DNA from: Nemertoderma westbladi
Lineage: Eukaryota; Xenacoelomorpha; Nemertodermatida; Nemertodermatidae
DNA: 64,000 bases
Assembly: GCA_032718475.1 (NCBI GenBank)
Contig: JAUCBJ010005536.1
Location: 1 to 64,000, forward strand
Direction: 5' to 3'
Part shown: positions 21,617 through 30,874 of the stretch, one piece after another
Numbering within the stretch: the stretch's first letter is position 1
Layout of the letters: each line of letters opens with the position of its first letter
Program-made: the position numbers and the translations under genes
The notes under the pieces: generated by a model
The model's input: only the letters and a program-made list of their open reading frames with translations
Databases searched by the model: none
What the model was told of the DNA's origin: nothing

Positions 21617-24600
21617 TTTCTGCTTAATATAATTCGATGTTTGTTTACGTAAGAATTGATTTATTTTTGCAGGACTAAGGGGGGACTCAATGTCACTCTA
21701 ATTTACAAGTGAAATGTAATAATTAGTAAAATTATACTACCTGTAATTATTTAGATAATCGCCGACTGTATATTAAATTACTATTATGATTATTATATTC
21801 TATAATGCGAAACATTAGTCCCAGGAAATCATTGTGGGCCTGTAATTCATTTTTCATACTATTGTGCTAAAGATAATTCCGTGTTTAAACGTAAAAAAAA
21901 TGTAAATTTTTTTTAGTATTTATTTTTACGGTAAAATTTTCGACAGTTTTAATTAGAGGTTGGGCGTGACCAACCAAACCCAACCCTAAATAAACTAAAA
22001 TCGAATTAAAAGTACTGGAACTAGACTGGAAGGTACAATTGTTTAATAAATGCAGCTAGATTTTGTCGTCCGGGCCTTTATTAACTTACGATTCATCTCA
22101 TCCCCCCCGCCTGCTGCCCAAACTGCAGAGAAGTATTACTTGCCAAGTTTAGTAAGGTGTATACACTCAGTCACTAAATCACAGACAGTATGCTAAGGCA
22201 AACATCAACTGTTAGTTTCTAATGGGTTATATATTACCACATCAGCTGAATAGCTCTTCCCAGTGAATCCATGGGAATATCTATAAGGTTACTCTCACTG
22301 CTATGTTTGGTGGGAGGCCAGCTGATTGAATTGTAAGCACTGGGCCTTTCAAATGTTTATAGGTTAATTAGGGGCTGGTATTACTTTCTCTCAGACTTTA
22401 AGCAAAACTGTTCAATGGGGAGAGACCCAACTAGAATATGTTTGTCTATGGACGGTCTTCTTTTAGCCAGCGTGATGGCTTTTCTAGTTACTAAATTATA
22501 ATTTACTATAGTGAGTTATAAAGTAGAACTTTATCTCACACCCCGGTCACATTTTAATGCATGAATAAATTTACTCGAACTATATCAAAGAGAGTCAGTG
22601 AAAAGGATGAGTTCTATGTACGATGTATTTTAAATGTAATTTCCTTGTTTAATTCTCGAAGACGTTGAAGACAGTTTTGTAGTTTTCTTCGCTCGTCGTT
22701 ACTATATTGTTAAGAAGCTAAAGTCAATAGAAATATGATATTTCAGTTCAGGTAAATATATCATTATTATTATGCAAATGTTGTATTATCTGAACTGAAC
22801 CCTTAATCTCTGTTTATATAAAATGTCCTAAAAATGTAAAATAAACTAATTATAGGTATCAATGTTTGTCCGTTTATATACACGAAACTATTAGAATTCA
22901 AACATGTGTCGAGATAGGTATCAGGTCCTAATTCCCAAGCAGTAAAATAATTAATTAGGTTTATTATTGTGTCTATTCATATTAAGAGTTTTAATTACGG
23001 AGTTGGAACGTTTTGCTGGTGATACAAAACGTCAGCCTCAAGATTTAGGAAATAACTCCCCGGCTGAATTGCGGATGTTTAAGGAAGTCCATAGAACATA
23101 GACTAATTATTCCACGATAATGATGATAAATATGGCTAGTGTGTCCACCATGGCAGTTCAAATGAGTCTGTGTCTCCCTGTGAAGTACAATCGAATGTCA
23201 TGGGCTTATAACTTGCTATATCGAGTGTTAATAAAAGGAAAGATATGCAGGGAGAGTTGTCCTAACTGTCATATTTCGAGTTCCTGATAGTTCATGCAGT
23301 TAAGTAAAGCGTTGAGTATTAAATAAAGTACACAGATAAATCCTGCATTATACTTGCCAGCTAAGAAGTGCAACCTGATTCCTAACTGACAGTTTATCTA
23401 AATTAATATTAGTGTAGTATTAAAGTAATGTTTTAGGTTTCGAATAATATGAGTTTATAACCTAAGGAATATAACCAGAACTGAATTAGTGTACTGATGC
23501 CAACTGAAACTGAACCACATTTTGTGGTAGTGACCTTAACAACTGTTGTTGTTTCTTCTATAGGGCTGTTTGTTGTAGCTACAGTAAGTTGACCTTTTAT
23601 GTGGGTGTGGAGCATTGCTGATCACCACAACAGAAAACTTGACACGATTCGTACTTGATGGTGAAGCCATTAAACAAATGCTTTATGACCCCAGCCTCAA
23701 TACGATAATACTCCTCATCTCTCTCATCATCCTTGTTGGATCTGTGCTGGCCCTCGAAGGCGATACGGCATTGATCTTCATCATCAAGCGAACACTATTG
23801 GTCATCTCTATCCATTTGTAGGTCTAGACACTATTCTTCTACCACATCAAACATGGCCTCGTCACCACTGTTTTCATCAACAGCTATTGTTCGTTTGAAA
23901 AAGTATGAGCACTCTGTACAATTGTGTCGTATGTTAACGTATGTCGTGGTTTTCCTCGGATAATCCAATGCCAATGAACCATTCCTCATTGCTGTCTACA
24001 GTATCAGGGTTTTCGATTTGGCTTCTACCACACGTAGTAACATATACACTGGTAGAAGAGAGACTGTATTCAAATTCATTATAGCACGATACATTGTAAC
24101 ACATCATGTAACCATCATGTAAAGAGCATATAGTGCATCTCTGATTTGAGAACACTCCATTGTTGATGTTTTGTCGTAGATTGAGTGCGGTTGTATATAA
24201 TAATAATGTATATTAGCACTTCTGGAGATTTGTTTATGGTATTATGACTTAACTGTTTATTATAAGATATCACTGATACGTTAACAATTCTACCATAGAA
24301 TATAACAGTGTTATAAGTACTGTGCATTCGAAAATCGAATAGTTAATTTTTAACGCCAATTATTAACATTAATTTAGCATAAACATATATTAAAACTTTT
24401 CAATGATCAATTAATCATCTCTGGTTCACCAATGAACAATCACATATTGGCAATTTCTAGCTGACTATTCGATAATTGTAATTTTCGATACTTAATTTTG
24501 CAATAATGGGAGCCCGTAATTTGAAATGGTTTCCAAAATAATGAAATTTACAGTACAACTTAGAGTACCTACTGTATGTACCCATCACAGTTGTCATGGT

Positions 24601-24640
24601 AACCTACTTTCAAAAAATACCTCATCGATAGTAATTTTTT
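21617..24640. other. 3-kb non-coding region downstream of ERCC3
   Basis: Possible polyadenylation signals (AATAAA) occur at about 21986 and 22044. The rest is AT-rich with scattered short ORFs, including a 68-codon hydrophobic one at 23615-23821 that starts with a non-ATG codon, and none resembles a known gene. A weak inverted repeat flanks 24330-24488 (CGAAAATCGAATAGT against ACTATTCGATAATTGTAATTTTCG). I see no RNA gene. Confidence 0.5.
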
Positions 24641-24724
24641 GAGCGGTGGGTTTAAAGTTTAGAAAAATGGTCTTTTTAAACAAGTTTCAACAGTCCGAAT
24701 TGGTCTGCAAAAAATTTGGGCCTA

Positions 24725-24873
24725 GAAATAGTAACGACACCACTTTAATTTTCAGCCACAGTGACGCAAATACTCTGACTACTACAGTTAACTCTGAACT
24801 TGAAAAACTGGATACCTGGCTTATTGATAATAAATTATCGTTGAATCTAAAAAAAACAGAATATAATCCTTAA
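24725..24873 (+). pseudogene. LINE reverse transcriptase relic (short)
   Basis: A plus-strand reading of about 50 codons has the segment that normally follows the catalytic ADD box: DTTLIFSHSDANTL, then LEKLDTWLIDNKLSLNLKKTEY. This NKLSLNxxKTxY block is typical of Jockey/CR1/Daphne-type RTs. Neither the catalytic box nor the thumb is present, so it is a small dead fragment. It is distinct in sequence from the other LINE families in the window. Confidence 0.7.
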
Positions 24874-24887
24874 CAAATCCAAAAGAT

Positions 24888-25560
24888 ACTGTTCGCGCTT
24901 TTAGACCTTTAACAGTTTAACCTGCTAATTTCGGTGTCTTATGAATTGACTATTGCCCGTACTAATTTACATCAGCTGAAACCAGTCTAGCGCGGCGTAT
25001 GACCCACGGGTGTGGGAGACTGGATTCGATTCTAGAGGAGTTATTGCAGTAGGCTACTTTGTATTATTCGATTTGATCACTACTATATAATCTCCGACAA
25101 ATATATATTTACTTTCGGGGAAATATTAACAGTTCCTTTGGGACGTGGTGCTTTAAGTATCAAACAGAGTTATGACTTACACTAATCACAACTAGAGGCA
25201 ATAAGGTATCGCAAATGGCGCATTCTTTAGGAATGCTTTATTAACCTTCACACTAACTTCACACTAATATTCACACTAATGCACATTTATTTGCCGACTG
25301 TCACTGATTTTGATCATATATAAAGAGGATTGGAACTCACATACGTTGGGATTATGAAATAGCATTTAATTCACACAAACCACTATAAATTGAGCCACAA
25401 TTGCTACAGATACACCCTTCTGCTTACCTCAGTAATTAAGAAAGCCAAGGGGGATTTTACGATTATTCATCAGTATTCTCCAAATATAACATCCATTAAT
25501 ATAAACAACGATTAACAATAGTATAAAACAGTATATTAGAAAGCAGTGTGGTGAAATGAG
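24888..25560. repeat. Dispersed repeat family A, copy 2
   Basis: This is a diverged copy of 6380-7110 in the same orientation, starting TGTTCGCGCTTTTAGACCTT. It includes a tRNA-like segment (A-box-like TAGCGCGGCG and B-box-like GGATTCGATTC, about 24987-25035). It ends near the truncated BEL integrase relic. No ORF of its own. Confidence 0.65.
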
Positions 25561-25858
25561 TATGAATAGTTTGATATGTATGAATTGCAGTGTCTCGATG
25601 TGATATGTCGTGTAATACGTGTGAAATTCGAGTTAATAGATTTGCGTTCTTATGACTCTAAGCCACTGATGTTAGGGCAAAAGTCAGAATGTCCGAATGA
25701 ATTCTGAGTGAAAATGAATTCTCGGAAACTGCCGCATTGCGTCATCTCTCGTAGGCCACTGTAAACAGAGGAAGTGAGATCGCTCTGATTGGCTGAAATA
25801 TATGTCAACAAAGCTTGACTTCGCTTGACTATAGTCCTAGCACAATACACTTCATTAG

Positions 25859-25947
25859 GGCCAAATAAATCAACACCGGTATTGGTAAAGGGTGGTTCAT
25901 AACAGCTTACTCTTTCCCTAGGTAATTCTGCCTCTCGCTGTGTTAAA
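25859..25947 (-). pseudogene. BEL/Pao integrase segment left of the gypsy insertion
   Basis: The minus-strand reading LPRERVSCYEPPFTNTGVDL followed by FGP is the BEL/Pao integrase catalytic-core entry (usually P-FxxxGVDxFGP). It is in frame with the integrase zinc-binding part at 30875-31031 once the gypsy element and one TTAAA copy are discounted. BEL homology stops at 25859, so the rest of the integrase was lost before or independently of the gypsy insertion. Confidence 0.85.
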
Positions 25948-26058
25948 TGTGTGATATACGCGTAGCGTATATTAGACTAATTTGAATATATAGGCCGGCT
26001 ACCGGTTTGACGGCAGTCTGGTTAGATTGGACTGGCAGAACCGTTCCATCATTACATA
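25948..26058 (+). repeat. Gypsy 5' LTR (111 bp)
   Basis: It starts TGTGTGATATACGCG and ends CATTACATA, and is identical by eye to 30764-30874. It is very short for an LTR. A TATA-like AATATATAGG lies mid-LTR and could serve as promoter. Confidence 0.95.
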
Positions 26059-26076
26059 TGGCGCAGTTTCAGTACT
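26059..26076 (+). promoter_or_regulatory. Gypsy primer binding site
   Basis: TGGCGCAGTTTCAGTACT begins at the base after the LTR end, as a tRNA primer binding site should. TGGCGC-type starts are common in Ty3/gypsy elements. The tRNA species was not determined. Confidence 0.75.
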
Positions 26077-26250
26077 TACCTACTTGCCACTGCAGTACTG
26101 CACTTTGTACTCGGCCTAACTCACAACTCTGCAATTGCTACCGCACTTTATTCATATTACCTTAATAAATAATATCGGCAATTAATTTCGTAATAAACTA
26201 TTTCTGTATTTGCTGATACCGTGATACGGATATTTGATATTGGATAGGCT

Positions 26251-29200
26251 ATGGCAAGAGCAAACGACAACCGCGACCCATTCTCCTTCATTCTACGAAA
26301 CTCGCCACCCCCATTCGACCTGGAATCGGAACGCTCCACCTGGGAGCTGTGGCGAGACGAGTGGGACGCTTTCCTCGTCACCTCTGGACTTGGAAACTTG
26401 CGCGTCACTGACTCAGCCGATCCACCTGACCCAACCGTATCGGCAGCTCTTCTAGCGGCAACAAACCGCATACGGCGGGCAACTCTGACCACCGCCTTCT
26501 CCCGCGCAACGAACGCAGTCGTCAAGGGTTTGGGCCTGTCCGCCATCGACAACGCAGACACCGATGTTATCATCCAACATCTCGGCGTCCATATCGACGG
26601 CGGGACCAATAAACGCGTCCACCGGCAGGAACTGTCGCGCCGATCCCGCCTACTTGAGGAAACTCCTGAGACATTCCTAGTTAACCTCCGGGATATCGCT
26701 TCGAAATGCGGATTCGAGGCACTCCCGACTCCGGATGCCCATCGCAACGACAGACTGCTCGACCAATTTATCGCCGGCTTCGGCGATAAAGAGGTTACTG
26801 AGCACCTACTCCGGCTCCCCGCAGGAAGTTCGATCACCGACGCCCTCAACCTCGCCCAAACCGTGTGGACCGCGCGGAAGGATGCAGCCTCACTCTCCTT
26901 CTCCTCCACACCGGCACCTACGGCAGCTAAAGCGGAGGCAAGGTCGGATAAACGACGGAAAGGGAACCGGAGCCCTCGCTCCAACGCTATCCCAACGGGC
27001 CTGACCTGCACCAAATGCGGCTATCCCCCACACGGACCGGGCCAACGTTGCCCCGGTACGGACGCGCGGTGCCGCCACTGTAAACTGGTCGGACACTACG
27101 ACAGGATGTGTCCCAGACCCCGCCCCCCACAGGCCCACGCAGCGGCCGCACCCCCGGCACCATGCTACATGGAGGACCACACCGCAACCAACAATGCCGA
27201 AGTCTGGTCGGTCCTGGTTGGAACCGAACTCGAGAACGCCCCGGTTGTTTCATCAACCGAACAACTCGAGTCACTAGAGACCGTCACCCTGGGCTTCCAA
27301 GTCTACAAGAACCCGGCATTTGGAATTCCGGAACTCCAGTTTCTTCCAGACTCTGGGGCCAACATCTCGGCTATTCCGTTCCGGATATTCACCGCGTTTG
27401 GTGGCCAGATCGGAAATCTCCGCAAACCCTTCCCCAATCCACAAGCCCCGAAACTCGCCAACGGCAGCCGGACTGGATGGGAATTCAAGGGACTGTTCAC
27501 CGCTACGATCCAGTGCCACGACCTCCACACCGCCTGTACAACCGACATCTGGGTGCTGGAGGGACTCCAGCAGCCACTCCTGTCCCGCAAGTCCTGCTTT
27601 ACCCTAAGGATTCTCAGCAGCCCAATCCTTAGAGGCGGATCGCCGGCACCCCCTGTCGTGGCGTCCTCCACAGGCCCCACCACACCGCCACCGACAGAGC
27701 TTACTACACCATCCACACCCACCGTAGACCGTGATATAGCTTGGCGGGCCCTGGAAACCCGGTTCCCGCGCCCCCTATCGGGTGTCTGCAGGGTGATGAA
27801 GGGTGGGGATATTACTATCAAACTCACTCCGGGCGCGAAACCTAAAAACTCATACGCCAATAGGGCCATCCCAGCGAACCTAGAGGAGGCCTTCAACAGG
27901 GAACTGGATGAACAGGTGGCCATGGGGATTCTAGAACCAGCCAACGACGAAAACTGCCCCAGCGACTGGCTGAGCCCCATGGTTATTACCCGTAAAAAAG
28001 ATGGTGAATCGGTCCAAATTACCGTCGACCTCCGGGAACTCAACCTGAACACCGTCCGCCCAACCTACTTCTCCCCATCCCCGTTCCACGTCGTTTCGCG
28101 GATCCCGCCCACCGCCGGTGTATTCACCGTTATAGACGGATTAAAGGGGTTCCACCAGGTCAACTTGGACCCCCGGAGTCGGGGTCTTACAACATTCGTC
28201 ACACCGCGAGGCCGCTACCGCTACTGCCGCATGCCCATGGGCTGGCACGGCAGCTCGGATGTCTTTAATGCCCGCATGGCCCATGCACTCCGGGGGATCC
28301 CCAACATCGGCCGCATCATGGAGGACATTATAATTTACACGGAAACAGCGGAGGAACACAACGAGGCAGTAGCCAAAGTCCTGACTGCCTGCGACGAGGC
28401 CGATATATCCATAAACCCGAAGAAGGTGCATTTCTGCCTTCCAGAGGTTAAATTCGGTGGATATATCGTCTCCAAAGGGCAATACCGCATCGACCCAGAC
28501 CTCACCGAGGACCTCCGCCAATTCCCGGTCCCCACGAACCGACACCAACTCCGGTCGTTCCTCGGCCTAGCCCAACAGTTGGGCAACTCCACGGCCGAGA
28601 TCACCCGCCTCGTGGAACCACTACGTGGGTTGAACTCAAGCCGCACAGCTTGGTTGTGGCTCCCCGAACACCAGGCGGCGTTCGAGGCCACCCGGTCCGC
28701 GCTGTCTGCCCCTCACTACTTGTCCGGTTTCCAGCCGGACCGCAGAACCGAGCTGCTCACCGACGCCTCCCGTCTCAACGGACTCGGTTTCCTCCTCCGG
28801 CAGTGGGATTCGGCCATGAACCGCTGGCTAACGGTCCAGTGCGGCTCCCGGACCCTCGCCAAACACGAGGCCAACTGGTCCGGGATGGCCGAGCTGGAGG
28901 CCCTCGGGGCGGCATGGGCGGCCCACAAGTGCCGCTACTTTCTCGACGGCCTCCGTCATTTCGATCTCATAACCGACTGCAGCCCCCTGATACCGATTCT
29001 AAACGAGCGACGGTTGGATCAAGTCACGAATGACCGGTTATTAAAACTCAAAACGGCTTTATCACGGTTCTCCTTCACCGCCCGACACCAGAGGGGGGCT
29101 AAACACGTGGTTGCTGATGCCTTCTCCCGGGCCGCAATCCACCTCCCGGTCCCCACCGACTTAATCCTGACCCAGGAAGACGAGACGGACCGCGAATACA

Positions 29201-30660
29201 TAATAAATGCGGCCATCGGCGCGATCCCAACCCTCGACTCCCGGGACGCCCGTCTCCAGGAAATTCGTGAGGCGGGACAACGTGACCCGACATACCGCGC
29301 CCTCCTCGCCACCATCACCGAGGGCTGGCCCACGTCAAAACACGACGTCACCAACGACTGGGTCCGCCCCTATTACCAGTTCAGGTGTGACCTGATGGCC
29401 CAAGACGGGCTCATACTACGTGGTCCCCAACTATACATACCAACTGAGATGCGGGCCAATACACTCAGCCAACTCCATGCCTCGCACCAGGGCCTTAACA
29501 AAACTCGGGAACGGGCCAACCGGGCAGTCTGGTGGCCCACCATCGTGAATGATGTGAAACAGGCTGTCGAACGCTGCCAGTCGTGTCAGACAGTCCTCCC
29601 ATCCCACGCCCCCGAGCCACTGCAACACAACCCAGACGCCACCCGACCGTTCCAGCGCATCCACGTGGACCTCTGCGTAGTGACCGCCGTGAACTACCTC
29701 GTCTGCACGGACGAGTACACGGGCTGGCCCACACTATTTCGCCTCGGCGCGGACACCACATCGGGGGCGATTATTCCCTGCCTTCGACGTCTCTTCCTCG
29801 CCACCGCCGTTCCAACCATCCTACACCCAGATGGCGGCCCGCAACTCGTGTCGGACGCGGTGCGCCAGTTCCTCCAGCGCTGGGGAGTACGTCTGGAGCC
29901 ATCCAGCCCCCACCTACCTCGTACAAACGGACGAGCGGAGGCGGCCGTGAAGGCCATGAAGAAAATTATCCGGGGCGCTAACCACGACTCTGACGGCATC
30001 ACACAGGGCTTCCTCGCATTCCGGAATACACCACGTTACGGCGGCCGGTCCCCAGCGGAACTCCTGTACGGGAGGAACATCCGCGAGGCCCTCCCCGCCC
30101 ACTTCTCATCGTTTGACCCAAAATGGCGCCGCACTTTTCGGGAGCTCGACGAAATCGCCGCCGAAAACTCAGCCGAGCTGCGCGCCAATTACGACTGCCA
30201 CACACGCCCCCTACGCGCGCTCTCCATTGGCCAACCAGCCCTCATTCAGGACCCAGCGACCAAGCGTTGGACAGGCTATGGCACCGTGGTGGAGGTCCTC
30301 CCCAACCACGATTATCTCGTGCGCCAAGAAAGCGGTCGTACCGTCCGGCGCAACCGCGTCCTCCTCCGGGTCCGGAATTTTGCAGCGCCCCCCAGCGGCC
30401 AACCACCGCAACAACCCACTCCGATGCCACAGCCACCGTTACCCGTACGCACGACACCGACCTCACCAGCCCTGCCGCGACCAACTTGGGCACACATTGC
30501 GGGGCACCCAACCACCACCCCGCCAGTCGCAGACCACAGCCAACCAACACCAGACGGCTCGGTCTCGATGCCAGAAGCACCCTACACCTCCAGGTCTGGG
30601 AGGGCAGTCAGGCCCCCATCGCGCTATGCGAATAGTGACTATAGTAAACAATCCAATTAG
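26251..30660 (+). CDS. Ty3/gypsy gag-pol polyprotein, single 1469-codon ORF
   Basis: Gag lies about 1-290 and ends with two zinc knuckle-like motifs (Cys253 to Cys287; CTKCGYPPHGPGQRC and CRHCKLVGHYDRMC). The protease has DSGA at 367-370. RT follows with VDLRELN at 592-598, YCRMPMG at 658-664 and the catalytic loop RIMEDIIIY with Glu691-Asp692. RNase H begins with LTDAS (Asp838). Integrase has the H-H-C-C finger (HASHQGLNKTR, then CQSC), and its catalytic triad is Asp1140, Asp1194, Glu1230, with exactly 35 residues between the last two. A GPY/F-like module and a Pro-rich tail close the protein. There is no frameshift or stop between gag and pol. The first Asp of the RT DD pair is replaced by Glu, which is unusual. 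GC-rich codon use resembles ERCC3 rather than the AT-rich surroundings. Confidence 0.95.
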   Translation: MARANDNRDPFSFILRNSPPPFDLESERSTWELWRDEWDAFLVTSGLGNLRVTDSADPPDPTVSAALLAATNRIRRATLTTAFSRATNAVVKGLGLSAIDNADTDVIIQHLGVHIDGGTNKRVHRQELSRRSRLLEETPETFLVNLRDIASKCGFEALPTPDAHRNDRLLDQFIAGFGDKEVTEHLLRLPAGSSITDALNLAQTVWTARKDAASLSFSSTPAPTAAKAEARSDKRRKGNRSPRSNAIPTGLTCTKCGYPPHGPGQRCPGTDARCRHCKLVGHYDRMCPRPRPPQAHAAAAPPAPCYMEDHTATNNAEVWSVLVGTELENAPVVSSTEQLESLETVTLGFQVYKNPAFGIPELQFLPDSGANISAIPFRIFTAFGGQIGNLRKPFPNPQAPKLANGSRTGWEFKGLFTATIQCHDLHTACTTDIWVLEGLQQPLLSRKSCFTLRILSSPILRGGSPAPPVVASSTGPTTPPPTELTTPSTPTVDRDIAWRALETRFPRPLSGVCRVMKGGDITIKLTPGAKPKNSYANRAIPANLEEAFNRELDEQVAMGILEPANDENCPSDWLSPMVITRKKDGESVQITVDLRELNLNTVRPTYFSPSPFHVVSRIPPTAGVFTVIDGLKGFHQVNLDPRSRGLTTFVTPRGRYRYCRMPMGWHGSSDVFNARMAHALRGIPNIGRIMEDIIIYTETAEEHNEAVAKVLTACDEADISINPKKVHFCLPEVKFGGYIVSKGQYRIDPDLTEDLRQFPVPTNRHQLRSFLGLAQQLGNSTAEITRLVEPLRGLNSSRTAWLWLPEHQAAFEATRSALSAPHYLSGFQPDRRTELLTDASRLNGLGFLLRQWDSAMNRWLTVQCGSRTLAKHEANWSGMAELEALGAAWAAHKCRYFLDGLRHFDLITDCSPLIPILNERRLDQVTNDRLLKLKTALSRFSFTARHQRGAKHVVADAFSRAAIHLPVPTDLILTQEDETDREYIINAAIGAIPTLDSRDARLQEIREAGQRDPTYRALLATITEGWPTSKHDVTNDWVRPYYQFRCDLMAQDGLILRGPQLYIPTEMRANTLSQLHASHQGLNKTRERANRAVWWPTIVNDVKQAVERCQSCQTVLPSHAPEPLQHNPDATRPFQRIHVDLCVVTAVNYLVCTDEYTGWPTLFRLGADTTSGAIIPCLRRLFLATAVPTILHPDGGPQLVSDAVRQFLQRWGVRLEPSSPHLPRTNGRAEAAVKAMKKIIRGANHDSDGITQGFLAFRNTPRYGGRSPAELLYGRNIREALPAHFSSFDPKWRRTFRELDEIAAENSAELRANYDCHTRPLRALSIGQPALIQDPATKRWTGYGTVVEVLPNHDYLVRQESGRTVRRNRVLLRVRNFAAPPSGQPPQQPTPMPQPPLPVRTTPTSPALPRPTWAHIAGHPTTTPPVADHSQPTPDGSVSMPEAPYTSRSGRAVRPPSRYANSDYSKQSN

Positions 30661-30739
30661 CCCTACACAATGGGACATTTACTATTAACATTTAACTAGT
30701 AACATGTTATAAATAGTAATATAATGTACACTCACACAA

Positions 30740-30763
30740 TCAACCCCCCACTATTAAGGGGTA
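30740..30763 (+). promoter_or_regulatory. Gypsy polypurine-tract region
   Basis: TTAAGGGGTA ends at the 3' LTR start (30764), the position of the plus-strand primer. It is short and only partly purine, so the exact primer is uncertain. Confidence 0.5.
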
Positions 30764-30874
30764 TGTGTGATATACGCGTAGCGTATATTAGACTAATTTG
30801 AATATATAGGCCGGCTACCGGTTTGACGGCAGTCTGGTTAGATTGGACTGGCAGAACCGTTCCATCATTACATA
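30764..30874 (+). repeat. Gypsy 3' LTR (111 bp)
   Basis: Identical to 25948-26058 by visual comparison, and followed directly by the TTAAA target duplication at 30875-30879. Confidence 0.95.

Noticed and set aside
23615-23821. 68-codon hydrophobic ORF that could be a small membrane protein
   Set aside because: It begins with a non-ATG codon, has no recognisable homologue and lies in an AT-rich gap. Hydrophobic chance ORFs are common in such sequence.
26157-27014. 285-codon minus-strand ORF across the gypsy gag
   Set aside because: Antisense shadow of GC-rich gag coding sequence; Ser/Arg-rich with no domain, as expected from the complementary frame.
27303-28052. 249-codon minus-strand ORF in gypsy protease/RT
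   Set aside because: Antisense shadow of the gag-pol frame, whose motifs are unambiguous on the plus strand.
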